Part shown: one piece after another, positions 43,610-55,193 of the stretch | How the letters are laid out: every line of letters begins with the position of its first letter | Numbering within the stretch: the first letter of the stretch is position 1 | NCBI GenBank assembly: GCA_021234155.1 | Contig: JAJEKV010000139.1 | Span: forward strand, 1,546,386-1,610,385 | Length of the DNA: 64,000 nt | Direction: 5' to 3' | Origin: Isoetes taiwanensis | Lineage: Eukaryota > Streptophyta > Lycopodiopsida > Isoetales > Isoetaceae | Position numbers and translations under genes: made by a program | Notes under the pieces: generated by a model | Database searches by the model: none | What the model saw: only the letters and a program-made list of their open reading frames with translations | What the model was told of the DNA's origin: nothing

Positions 43610-43905
43610 TTCACCCTTGTTCAAAAAGCCAGGCAATACTTATATGCTGTTTTGTTGACTTTTAAAGGCTTTTGATTGACACAGTGCCTCGAGACAAGTT
43701 GTGGGACAGATTGACATAGTTGGAGGCCCCTATGAATTTTCTTAATGCCATATCATGGTTGTATGAGTCATGTTCAAGCTAAGTGATAACCGGAAACGCC
43801 CATCATCGGTAATATTGGGCAGCTGTTGGGGGATGCTTGTCTCCCATGTTGTTTTGGCCGATATATTGATCAGTTGGAAGGTAGAGCTCCGAAGCAACAC
43901 ATGCC
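43610..43905 (+). pseudogene. LINE RT core part, plus strand (inverted relative to its neighbour)
   Basis: Read with small frame changes: FVDFKGF.LTQCLETSCGTD, which matches the FVDFKAFDTVPRDKLW block (motif A), then ISWLYES, and GDACLPCCFGRYIDQLE, which matches GCPLSP-LFG-YID-LE (motif B). It lies head-to-head with the minus-strand C-terminal part. The two would be consecutive in an intact LINE. Confidence 0.55.
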
Positions 43906-46900
43906 ATGGATTTCAAAATGCAAACCAATAAAAAATGCAATGTGATTGCAATTATTTCACAATGTCAGTTGTCAACTATTTCTTTCTCTAGTGCTCCAAT
44001 TTTTTTAGGCATCCTGGACCCACCAATGATCCATTATTCACTTTGGCCATTGATTTTAACATTTTAGCCATTGGCTTGAAGTTTTGGTCATTGACCCCAA
44101 CATTTTTACTTTAACTTGTCAAAAAGCCTTCTTTATAGCTTCTCCTCTACCATTTAAATTGGGCGGTTGCCCAATTTAGAGTGCAAAAGTTCTGAAAGCC
44201 TTCAAAAGATATCACATAGAGTAATGAGGAATGAGTGGCATATAAGTAAGAAGAAGACCATTACCATGTTGGTCGGGATTCCTAGGCCACTTCCCACCGC
44301 GGCCGTAATTGGTACTAGGGGCCTACGCCTCATCATTCAGGTCAACAATTCCATCGAATAATAATGTCGGCACTATTACAGCTATGCTTGGTGTATTGCC
44401 ATTCAAATTGGTAGGGTGCTTAATTTAAGAGGTCGAAGTCCTAAAAGTCTTTCCCAAAGCCCATCCTCTACCCTAAGCAATAGCAACTCTTGTGGCCCCC
44501 TCCCAAATGCCAAGGACATGCAAAACTGATGGGGATGGTCATCAAACCCCAGACCAGACCAAATTCTAGTCACTAGCTGATGGCACCTTACCCTTCAGAC
44601 TCCTCTTGGTGGAATACATGGACAATTAACCTCAAAAATGGCACATAAGACAAGAAAGGTAAAGATAGATGCCTCTATTATGAGAAAAGAGATGCACCCA
44701 AAGGCTTAGTCAACAAAGTTGGTTCAGCCGGGCTACCTCTTCTCAAGCCATTAGGTGCATACCGGATCCGGCACATGTGATGAACTAAAAAAATCCGGGG
44801 CAATGGTTGAGGGTAACACTACTAGGATTGCGGGCCTAGCATAAAGATACCATCCTCGGCGTTCCAATTGCTCAAAAACAACTAGCTACAGAGAAACGGC
44901 GTTATAGGCATTGTGGCGCATTCAACAAACTTTAGGATAGTCTCGCTTAGGAGGAAAGTTTGAAAGGCAAGCGGGGATAAGTTGGATCCTATCCACTAGC
45001 ATGGCCACCATAGCGAGCAATGGGGAACATTTTGAGCACGAGATGAACGTAGCTATCTCACGCCTTCAATCAAAATCGAGGAGATCACCACCATTCAATG
45101 GGTCATCCATGCGACCCACGAGCAAAATTCGGTCTTGACTTTAGACTCTTCAAAGGCAGGGCCAACATTCTCGAGAAACCTCATCGACATGGGACATTGC
45201 AATTACCTCTAAGCTATAGAGGTTGAAGTATAGCTCCGTTATACGGGATCTAGATATGCAAAAGCTATGGGTAGTAGTTACTTAATAGGATAAAGGCCTC
45301 CATGCAAATGCTCATGAGCAATTGCAACATTGTACATGTGAATTAGCCAGACAGAAATTACTCAAATAAGTACTGAGCTCTCAAATTTAAGGGGAGGGAG
45401 GGGGGAGGCTACTCCATATGCTACGACTACCGCGCATGTTCAAATGCCCAAATGACACGAACCTAGGCAGGCCAGTGTCATCTCATCCCCAGCACAGACA
45501 ACAACCTGCACCTCATAGACAGCAGCCAGGACCTACCGAGACGGCCAACATTGCCCGAGCATCTGAGAACAATGAGGACAAAGACGTAAGAGCCACAATG
45601 TGGTGGTCTATGGCCTCGCTGAGGAAGCAGGGGAGAACCTTATTGGATGGCTCCAAATTCTGGTTCTCTGCCATATGATATCTCACACTCCCGTGCACAT
45701 TGCTAGGGCTACCTTCATGGTGTTCATAATGTCTTGTGAGAAAAGCTATATTATGTCAAGGCAAGCATTTGACTTCACTTTACATTGACCATCACCTCAT
45801 TTGATGCAGCAGGTATGCAAGAGTTGCCCCAAACTAGAAACATTTTTTCATGTAGGAGGTTTTAGGGAGGGGGCACTCGATCCAGGGCAAGATGTGGGTC
45901 TTTGGCCCACAAATGCTTGGTCACGATGTGCCACACTAGTGCCGCTACAAGCCTTGGGGATCCCGACATATCTGCCGCAAAAGGTACATTTGCAATTCTT
46001 TGTATTCATTAGCGCCTAGCGAGTTCACGAATGTCGATGTCGTTCCTGCTGCCCCTATTGCGGCTTCTACCCCATCAGCTCTGTTTGCTTCATCTACATA
46101 CGCTCTGCACCCGCGTGTTGTTCCTACTTCTTAACCCCCTGTGATCACACTTTTGAAGTCTCAATCTATATCGATGTCCATACATAGGGAATTGTGCATA
46201 CATATATTCTCTTGGAACTATATGGGCTTCTCTGGCAAAAATAGTCTCAACTCCATGGCTGTGGATATCGATTTCATCTCCTTATGGAGAAATGGAAGCA
46301 TGCAAACCACATGCGACCAGATCTGGGGGGCTATCAACACTACTCATTATTGTGGCGATCCCTACTCATATCGATGGCCCTTGCGTATAGAAACGGGGAG
46401 TTCATCCCTCTGTCGCTACCGCAAGCACTGCTAACATGAGGCCGTCTACCTATCATCGGACTCTTCATGGTGAGCAAGAACCTTAAGGGGAAGAATAGAC
46501 GTGTCATTCGTCTCGTCTCCCTCGGGATCTACCTAGCTACGGAAGCCCATAAAGCGTAAGCACATGGCATCACATAGAATACATATATCCCACCTCGAAG
46601 GATGGTTCACCATAACATAACATCCGAAACAACAACATCGGTAAGCATCAACAAAAGAAAAAATCTTATCCAAGGCTCGAGACTCGCATAGGGATCGACG
46701 TTGGGATCTCCGAAGTCAATGCGGATAGAATTCATAACAATGGATTTACCGACATAGAACATATGGTTGGGTAGTCCCTCCATCGCCCCTCCGGCATACT
46801 TTGCGGATAGTCGATAAGTATTGGGGATCTACTCACAGGTTGCATCTCGATCCCGATGAGGCCGGAGGAATCACTCCCCTCTAGAAGGTCCATGCCAACT

Positions 46901-47319
46901 TCTGAGAGCTAGAGAGCCCTTTGCTGCCGTCTCGGCTTGAACCCCACCAAGGCTGACAGATCACCTAGGAAGATGTCGAGCCCATACCTTGCCCATACTT
47001 CGGTGGCAAGCTATTAAGCCTAGCTCTGGCGTTCCCTAGCCATCGCTATGCACGGAGGGATCAATCAGCCCGAGACAAGCCTTCCTTGTCGGTCGGTCCT
47101 AACTTCCCGCCACCCGGCCGGGGGGGCTCCTATACACACGAGCCGCGTGGTGGGAATTAATGAGGCTATCTAGGTACATCATCTATGAAAACTCGGGTCT
47201 CTACCCCTTCCCAATACACAAGAGATGCACATAGAGGGTGCAAAATCAGTCTTGGGTAGCGAGAAATCACCATCTAGGCCCGTATATATGTGCTTAAATT
47301 GTGGTGTGTTTTAAAGCTG
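43906..47319. other. Unassigned degenerate sequence left of the LTR element
   Basis: No intact gene. Around 46200-46560 traces such as FSWNYMGFSG and, in another frame, FMVSKNLKGKNRRVIRLVS recall a LINE endonuclease start, but too weakly to call. The 44.4-46.1 kb part is GC-balanced with short frames only. It is probably old, indel-damaged retroelement sequence. Confidence 0.35.
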
Positions 47320-48943
47320 TGTGATTTGTCGGGGGAATATATCGCCATAAATAATTATATTCACGGATCCGTCACCATACAAGTCTATCTTCATAGCCTT
47401 GTATACCATAGATTGTGGCACTAGGGGGGCATGGCTAAGTTATTCTCATAGCTTAGCCAACCATAGGTTAAGCCATTATCCGTGGCCTTAACCTGTTGGG
47501 CACGCCACCGCAGGGACTCACCCGATTGGTGCCACGTGGCATCCTAGGTGGACCCTAACTTATATAGGCATAAACCCTAACCCTAGACCTCTTTTCCAGC
47601 CCTAGCACCCAGAGACTCACCTACTTGTTGAAACCCGGTTTGAACATGGATTCGTGTGGCATAGGTCTGGTGCGGCCCATTGGGTAGACCCGTTCTTGGA
47701 GGAGGAGCAGCTTGTGAGTCAGAAGACTATGGAGGCGCCCGGATCTGGAGGAGCATCGAGGGCGGCGGTATGTAGGATAGTAGTTGTGATAGCTCATGCC
47801 AATTAGCAATCCGGATGTGCTAGTATTTTGTATCTAGAGTAGAGCCATCCTAGAACCCATATTCAACATCTTGAACCCTAATCAAGGAACCCTAACTATT
47901 AGTTAGTTGTGCGATTAGGTTAAGATGTTCTTCTTATGATTATTCTCATGATGATTATGTGATGATGGTTGATCATGTTTGCTCCTCTTGTATTGGGAAG
48001 GGGGTGAGACCTAGAGCCATATGTAGTATGCTCTAGAGTGAATCCCTTAGTTCCTATTAGTTAGCGACTTTGTGCATAGGAGCCCACCGGGCTATTGAGG
48101 CTATGTTATGACTCGGCACCCGGATACTTGAGGGCTAGAGGGAAAGTGGAGGAGGATCCTGCCGGTGGGGGCTTCGAGGGGGGATCCCATAGTGGGCTAG
48201 GCTTATGGTGGGTCACCCGTGTGGGCGAGCATGGGTCAGGCACCTCTGGGGCAATGGTGTTGCCACCCTCTGGGGCTGCAAGTGTTGGCTTGGCTCGTTT
48301 TGGGGGTTGATTCGGTCAGTGCAGATGCGTGTGTCACCCGCGATTCTCTAGCGCCACGGCACCTCTAGACCACAGGAGGGGGAGATGCAACCCTTCACGC
48401 CTCATCGGACCAGGGGGGAGATGCAACTGGGGTAGTCCCAGATGGGTGATGCCATGGGATTGCGTATCCAGGAAGGCTAGAGTCTGTCGAGCCTGATCTA
48501 GCCCATGCGCAAAGTATGCACGGGGAGGGGGCGGATGGAGTGGTCAACCCCTAGCCATTGTTCTATGCCAGCCTACGCCATTGCCATGTCTCGATTACTG
48601 CTCTATCTTGAGGCCTGGCCGGTCGGTCATCCTCCTTGCAGTGCAGGCCGGGTAGGAGCTCTCTGTTTTATAGTTTGTGATTATCATCTATGCATTGGGT
48701 TGTAATGCGATGCACTACCCTCAGAGGTAGTATTTATATATGTTTTATGCTAGTTGACGTGTTATCGCTTCATTATAGAGCCCATAGGGAAAGGCGGCAT
48801 AAGACACCTTACGTGTTCCCTTCCGCACTAGAGTCACCTCGAGTCGCGGGGTAGGCGAAAAAGGGCCCATCACGGTTCTTGGCCCGGGATGGGGGATTTC
48901 ACAGGGTGTCTGGCCGGCGTATGTTTAGCGAGGGGCGTCCACA
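47320..48943 (+). repeat. 5' LTR
   Basis: Begins TGTGATTTGTCGGGGGAATA and ends GCGTCCACA. It aligns along its whole length with 58823-60458. A TATA box, CTTATATAGG, lies at about 47558-47567, upstream of a conserved CATAAACCCTAACCCTAG stretch, which contains telomere-like CCCTAAA units. Confidence 0.8.
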
Positions 48944-48944
48944 A

Positions 48945-48960
48945 TGGTATCGAGCAATGT
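48945..48960 (+). promoter_or_regulatory. Primer-binding site (initiator Met-tRNA type)
   Basis: TGGTATCGAGCAATG directly after the LTR end matches the plant retrotransposon primer-binding site TGGTATCAGAGC with one base missing. Minus-strand DNA synthesis would be primed here. Confidence 0.75.
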
Positions 48961-49420
48961 TCTTGGTTGACCAAGAACTAGCAATGACCATAACCATGAA
49001 GTAGTCCTAACAGGCCTATAGGGGTGTGAAATAAACATTTCCACCATCGAACCGCGAAAATGGGGAAAAAAAATTTTTCTCTAGGTAGTGGGTCGGACTT
49101 AGGTTAAGTGTTAGACGAGGGGTTTGAGTGAGTCAAGCGCACCTTCTAGTAAATTGGGAGTGAAAATCATGCATCTGCATCAAATTTCACCTAAAATGGG
49201 TCAAGAATCATGCCAATCGGAGACCAATTGAAAAATGGCGCCAAATTCATAGATTGCACTTGAACCATTAGAAAAATTCGAAATTCAAGTATAATATCAA
49301 TTAATATGGATTTAACATATATATTTAATAATTAAATAAGCACTAAATATCTTGTAATTAATAAGGGGGCTAATAAATAGGGGTAATTATGGTAGGAGAA
49401 TATTCTCGGGGACCCTCCTC

Positions 49421-49428
49421 TTTAAATA
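49421..49428 (+). promoter_or_regulatory. TATA-like box before the H3-like gene
   Basis: TTTAAATA about 95 bp upstream of the ATG at 49521. It is followed by a pyrimidine-rich leader (CACCTCATTTTTCCCTCC...), as in plant core promoters. It suggests that the H3-like unit arrived with, or evolved, its own promoter. Confidence 0.4.
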
Positions 49429-49520
49429 TCTCGACACCTCATTTTTCCCTCCAAACTTTCCTCTACCTTCTCTCTCTTGACCAGCCTATCCCCCCACTGT
49501 TTTTCTAGGCCCCGTTAAAT

Positions 49521-50600
49521 ATGGCTCGAACCAAACAAACCTATAGGAAGATCGCCCTAGGGCCTACCCTCCATGGCGCAGAGCAGCGGGCGCCATGTGA
49601 AGAAGATACGAGCACCCTACGGCCCAAGAAGGGGGAAGAGGCTTCCCCTACCAGCGGCGGCGGCCGGGACGGGTCAGATCCGATGCCGAGAAGCGACCCC
49701 TGGGTCGGCGGGGACACCAAAGAACAGAGCGAATCTAGCCGCCGAGGCCCACTGAGACCCGGAGCAGGAGGGAGGCGAGGTCCAAGAGCAAGTGGAGGCA
49801 GGCGGGGCCTTGACCCCCAAAGAAGAAAAAGGAGAAGGTCGAGTGGCTCAAGAGAGGGCCGCAAGGAGGAAAGAGGGAACAGGAGGAGGAGGCGGGCCCG
49901 GGAAAAGCTGAGGAGGAGGGCGAAAGAGGAAAGAAAGCAGCCCGGTCCCAGCCCAGAGGCAGAGCCGTGATAGAGCCTCACGTGAGGAGGGAGGCGGTGG
50001 AAGGAGGAGGAGGGAGGGGAAGAGATGGCGGGGGGGGCAAGGTAGGACCCGAGACCACCTTACCGATTAATGGCCCAAGCCACCTAAGGTGTGCAAAAGG
50101 CGAGAAGCCGAGAGCGGGCCTTAGCCTTGGGAAGGGCCGGAGTCTCACAGCACTTACTCAAAACATACCAAGAATACCTTAGATGGGTGGACAAAGGTAT
50201 AATGATTGGTACTGCCGTGAGAGCGCCCGGCCGACTGCAAGTGGAGGCCCGGGAACCAGCCAAACCCCGCCACCGGCCCGAAGCCAGAAGAAGACCCACC
50301 ATGGGCTAACTTCGGTACACTCCGTGTCTTCAGGAGATTAGACACTTTCACCGGTGCACTAATCTCCTTATTAGGAAGGCACCCTTTGGCGACTTTCATG
50401 CGGGGAGATGTCTGCGGCGGTTAGTCACCGAAAAGCTTCTGAGTGGCGTCGCTCACAACTTCGGAGTCTTGCAAGTAGCGTGGTACGAAACTCACCCGGT
50501 TGTTTGAGGAAAGGGAACCTCTAGCGGCGATCCACGCGAAGAGGGTGACCTTTGATGCTTAAGGATATATACTTGGCGTCGCATCCCATAAGGAATACCC
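49521..50600 (+). pseudogene. Histone H3/CENH3-like gene inside the retrotransposon, degenerate
   Basis: The ATG at 49521 starts MARTKQTYRK; canonical H3 is MARTKQTARK. An Arg/Gly/Glu-rich tail follows to a stop at 49968. From 50313, in the same frame, RYTPCLQEIRHFHRCTNLLI and RKAPF correspond to the H3 alpha-N/alpha-1 region; HF...TNLL and APF are CENH3-like. Further on VLQVAWY may be alpha-2. In the next frame LTRLFEEREPLAAIHAKRVT (50491-50550) matches loop 2 and the start of alpha-3 (LFEDTNLCAIHAKRVT in H3). After a second shift MLKDIYLAS (50555) matches the MPKDIQLAR end. Spacing from alpha-1 to alpha-3 fits the histone fold within a few residues. The tail-to-core distance is long, so introns or a CENH3-type long tail are possible; TGTCTTCAG|GAGATT at 50333 could be an acceptor. 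In-frame stops and two frame changes make it non-functional as read. Confidence 0.7.
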
Positions 50601-53600
50601 TTGAGGATGCATTCTTGTTTAAAAGTAATGTAATTATTAAAGTCTCCTATAAATATAAAATTTTGTTGTAAAAAGCTGACCTCAATTCTTGTATGAAATT
50701 ATGTCTAAATAGCTCAAATTTCACTTTAAGTTTGACCATTAAAATTGTATTGTTGAAGGAAAAATTAATTAGTTAGAAACCCTAGCTTAATTAGTTCAAA
50801 AAAAAAACTGCCAATTAGAAGGCTTAAACCGGTCGAAAATGGGGTCTAGCCCTCGGCCTCGGGGGCTACTTCTCGCGACGCCACCCGATTCGACATTTTG
50901 ATACTAGAAATGTCCAATTAAAGTAAGAAAAGTTGCTAGTTAGGGTAGAATCGTGCTGAAAGTCATGTTAGGATGTTTAATTTTCCTAAAAACCCTTGTA
51001 GAAAGTAAATTGACCCGAAACCGGGTCGCGTCGCGAAAAACCACCCTGCGTCCTCGACGGAGAGCCAATTCTCATGGCGCCACCGATTTAAACTCAATCT
51101 TGCCTAGATTGACCAATTTTGACCCAACAAACTCTCATGTAGTGTTTCTTGCTTTGATTTGTCTAGAATTGCCTTGCGTCATGGTAGCTCATTTGGACAC
51201 CGAGGGCCATAGATTTGGAGTCTTCCCCATCAAGAACCTTTGTGCCTGCAGCAGGGGCACCCCTAGTCTATAAAAAGGGCCCTCATTTGTCATTTTCTCC
51301 CCATCAGAACTGCTCCTAGCTCCTGTGGCGATTTTCTAACCCCTTGCTCAAATCCAGCAGCCATTTTTCATAGCCATCTCTGCTCAATGGCGCCATCAAG
51401 CTTTGTTAGATGGTACAATGACTCTAATCACATCCGTGAACTCCTATTGAGCAAGCCTTTCATGTCTTGATCATCTCTTTGATCTTCATGCCACCTTAAC
51501 CGAGAACCCCTATTACAGCCCAGGCATCATGTGTCAATATGATCGACAAATTACGCCCTCGGAGTTAGCTTGCCACCTAGGGGAGGGAAATGGGTTTCTC
51601 TAGATTCTCTTGCTCAAGCCATAGGTGGGGGATCCAGGGGCAAGAACAAGCTCTGGGATAGAACCAGAAACATGCCAGACTACATGACACATAAGCATCA
51701 TAGGCATAGGTATCTTTCGAATAGCGGCCTTAGCATTGTTCATGCGGTATAGAGGCCGATTAACCAACCGGGGAGCCATCAATCCAACCCTTGGATTTGG
51801 CACCACTTTCGACACCCGAACGCTTACGGATAAGCATTGGGGAGATCGAGACCTCAGCATCACGAACACTACGGCTCCACATAGCGGGAACACCTATGTT
51901 GCGGTCAGTGCGACTATGAAGAGGAGGAGGAAGAGAACAAGTTGGGAGATGAGGGAGAGGAGAATGGAGGCTATATATGGCTTCGACAACAAGAAGTTCT
52001 AAAGCGAGACTTGAGCCACGGTAAATCGGCCCTTACCCGGTGATTATCGGCCCGAGGAGTACATATTCGCTAATCAGGCATCCCTCAACCTTCCCTGTCG
52101 GGAGGAGGGCCTCGGGGATCGGCGAGCTTCTAAGCCTCATAGCACAAGAGCAAAGGCGGTGAACTTCGCCGACTACTCCTACCAAGAGATCCCACGGGGA
52201 GGTAGCGGCGACACTCCTATCTGCAGGAAAAACCATGTCCAGGACATCGGTATTATCAACGGTTAGGTACATGTTTTGCAGCCGGAAACCATCATCATCA
52301 GAAAGAAGAAGAATTTCAAGAAATCCAAAGCGGGTTGTACAAGCGGGGAAGAGGCCCAAGCTCCGCCGACCGGTCGCTCGAAGTATCTCTGCGAAGCATC
52401 TAGCGGCATCAACTTGGAGAAGCGCAAAACAACTATGGGAGGGATCCGCGAAGATCGATTGCATTAGATGTGTTCGTGGCGGCACAAAAGGAAGAGTCAC
52501 GGGGAGGCGGGGGCAGGCCGCGGGGGGCAAATCACTTCGGTACTACCTTCGGCCCTTAGTCAAGGTCGGATGATAGTCTTCCACAAGGAATTCAGCCCAA
52601 AGGGGTGAAGAATCCGGGTGGCTCCTCATAGCACTCGGGGTTTGGACATCATGCGGGATAGATTTTGGAATGGACCATGTGATACTCTTCAAAGATCGGT
52701 AGCCCTTCATGCCCTCGACTTATGAGGGGCCACCTCGGATGCGCACTTGTCGGTGAGTGGCGGCAAGCGCACGGGAACTCCCAAAGACCACAAGTGCTTA
52801 AAGAGCATTGGAGGGGATCGATGGCTAGAATCCCTCTTGAAACATGGGCAAGGGCACGGGATTCAAGAAAATCAAGAACTTCTTCAAGCGGCGCCATTGA
52901 TTGGAAGAATTGTTTGCTAACTTAATTAAAATTACATTGTAACTCCTTTTAAGTATTATCATAAATGTCCATTAAATGTATTTCTATATACTAATTAATG
53001 TATTACAATGATTTTGACTTGTAAAAGAAATTTTCATATGATTTCTTTTGTACCTAACAACAATTTAATTGTAAGCAAAATGATCATTGCCTAACCTAAT
53101 AACATCTATTAATGATCAATCCTTGCGACCAAGGAACTCAAGTCACGGGATCTCAAGATCGACCTACCGACCCACATAATTGGGTACCAAAGGAATCTGT
53201 TTGGCGGGGAACAAAGAAGATGTCGGCGGGATATGTCACGAGGAGGCGGTCAAGCGCAAGGTTGGTGCGGATGAGGAATCAGATGCAACACCTCATCAAC
53301 CAGGGCGACACCTCTCATGAATGCAGGGAAGATGGTCACCCACCTCCACCTTGTTTTCGGGGTGGTGGCGAAAGTTCCTCGGCCCGGGGAAGGGAGGGCA
53401 ACGAGGGAATGTCGGGGGATAGGAGAAGGAAGAGGAGAACCGGGGAGTCCATCATCATCTAGCTCCGCTCATGGGGGCTCTCTTCGGTGAGGACAGCTCT
53501 ATTCAGATGAAGTGACTCACAGCACACCTAAAGGCAAGAAAAAGGGCAAGAAAGGCAGGATGATTACGAGAAAAAAAGGTGGATAGTGCTATGAGCAATG
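50601..53600 (+). other. Long leader between H3-like gene and gag, mostly unassigned
   Basis: 50601-50830 is AT-rich and 3'UTR-like. At 51269-51278 a strong TATA box, TATAAAAAGG, precedes a CATTTTCTCCCCATCAG start-site-like stretch. From 51550 to 53460 several Arg/Gly-rich frames open on both strands (for example 53112-53462, which contains MRNQMQHLINQGDTSHECRE). None is recognised. This may be a second cargo gene, an untranslated leader, or frameshifted 5' gag. Confidence 0.35.
51269..51278 (+). promoter_or_regulatory. Internal TATA box
   Basis: AGTCTATAAAAAGGGCCC is a good plant TATA context, ~2.3 kb downstream of the 5' LTR and followed by a pyrimidine-rich leader. It could drive a second internal transcript. 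Confidence 0.4.
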
Positions 53601-54374
53601 TATGGAAGACAAAGAAAGGCTGGGCCAGTTCTCGGGGAAAGACGGATCCCGTCGCATGGAAGGCTGAAGCATGGCTTGATGAAATGGAAGAATTTGGTAA
53701 CTCTTACGAATGAAAGACAAGGATATAGGGAAAGTTACTCTGACTAACCTCATTGGACGGCAAGGATGCAGTGGAAGGGATATGCTAAGTCTAACAAAAA
53801 GAGGAACAATTGTAGATTTAAGACTTTTAGCAAGGCTTTAAAGTAAGCACTATGTACCAGGTCTCATACTAGTAGGCCAGGATCCGGCTGTTTTACGAGG
53901 TTGAATCGAGGTACCTTATCGGTGGCTAAGTATACGAAGAATTTATGAGGCTTTCGGGCTGAATGTTCACGGAGTCTCGAGAGGAGGCAAGCGTGGATAC
54001 TTACATTGAGGGTTGAACAAAGAATATCAAGAGGCTTGTTAGAGCAATCAACACGGTCGGTCCTTGCCAAGAAGATAAAGCTATAAGTTTGGAGGAGGCA
54101 CCGGCAACTCCGGCCCGGAGAAGCGATCAACCTTGAGGTAAGTTCAGAAATGATGCTCGGGGGACAATATCCGGGGTAAGCAATGGCGGCTACACCATCG
54201 AAGTCGAAGGGCCCGAGGTAAGGGTAAAGCAAAGCTTTTGGGGACCGTAAGCCCGCGACGAATGCATCGGGGGGCGCCTCTTAAGCGTCTCCTAGACAGT
54301 CTGCCGAAGGAAAAGAGACAGGAATGCATTGAGAAGAAGTTATGCTTGGTGCTTCCGGCCAACACGGACACATG
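53601..54374 (+). pseudogene. Gag, frameshifted
   Basis: DPVAWKAEAWLDEMEEF (53646-53696) matches the DPVKAEAWL-EIE start of plant Ty3/gypsy Gag. KDIGKVTLTNLIGRQG (near 53719) corresponds to the KV-LAT--L-G-A-WW block, here without its Trp pair. Near 54342, GASGQHGHMI is the remnant of the CCHC zinc knuckle (C-x2-C-GQ-GHI-C). Several frame changes. Confidence 0.6.
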
Positions 54375-55193
54375 ATTGTCCATTCGTCATCTGCAATCGG
54401 CTTTGGCGAGAACTCTTGGGCCCAGGGACTCCCCAGCGAGCGGACGAGGGGCGATGACCAACCAGGGAGGGCCCGCGACTTCATAGATGGTGAGTGTCAC
54501 ATATGTGCAAACATTGAGTCAGATGAGATAGAGAATCAGTCAACTGTCATCGCGGCTGATGGGATCATAGATAGTAATCCTTATGTAGTCCTCATAGATA
54601 CAGGTAGCTCTCATAATTTTGCATCTCCTAGATTGGCTGCTCTAATGAAGAATAAGGTATTGAAGTCTAAGCCAAGGCCCATTTGCTATGGCCAATGCGC
54701 CATTCGGCACACTAAGGGGAGGAGGATCACCTTTGACATAGACCTTAGTGGGGCTAAGTGGCCGATGGGAGCAGAAGTCATGGACATTGGAAGATATGAT
54801 TTGATAGTGGGGATGGAATTTTTGAAGCCAGCCAAAGCCATGATTGATTCGCCCAGGAATGAAGTCACCATGGCGGCACCCAGGGCATTCGCTGACAAGT
54901 TGATAGTGAAAGGTAAGAAGCTACATTCTCCTATGCAGTGTATTTCTTTGAAGCAGCTAAGGAAGAGTATAGAAAGGAATAAAGTGGATTACATCTTGAG
55001 GTTGGAATCAGTTGGGCCAGGCAAGCAGGAGGGAAGTGACCCAAAGGGGAATCACTTGCCCAGGCAGATAGCAAGGCTTATTTCAGAGTTCAAGGATGTA
55101 TTCCGGATGAAATCCAGGCCACCTTATAGGGGTGTAGAATGTGAGATCACATTGGCTCAGGATCTGAAGCCTACCAAGAAGGGCGCCATATAG
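54375..55193 (+). pseudogene. Aspartic protease and start of pol
   Basis: One frame open to 55193 contains YVVLIDTGSSHNFASP with the retropepsin DTG at 54597-54605, then RRITFDIDLSGAKWPMGAEV and DLIVGMEFLK (the second conserved protease block, GMDWL-like). The end of the frame, [20 protein letters not shown], is the usual linker to RT (LPP-R--DH-I-L). It is the best preserved segment of the element. A stop at 55191-55193 breaks it before the RT. Confidence 0.8.

Noticed and set aside
49541-49981. 146-codon minus-strand ORF opposite the H3 tail
   Set aside because: Leu/Ser/Pro-rich mirror of an Arg/Glu-rich GC-rich coding strand, with no start context or homology.
50091-50309. H2A- or H2B-like histone segment (LLKTYQEYLRWV..TAVRAPGRLQ) between H3 tail and H3 core
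   Set aside because: A faint resemblance to H2B TYKIYI and IQTAVR-LPGEL was noted, but the order and spacing are wrong and the matches are short. It was not called.
52033-52530. 165-codon minus-strand ORF in the retroelement leader
   Set aside because: No recognisable domain; opposite frames are equally open.
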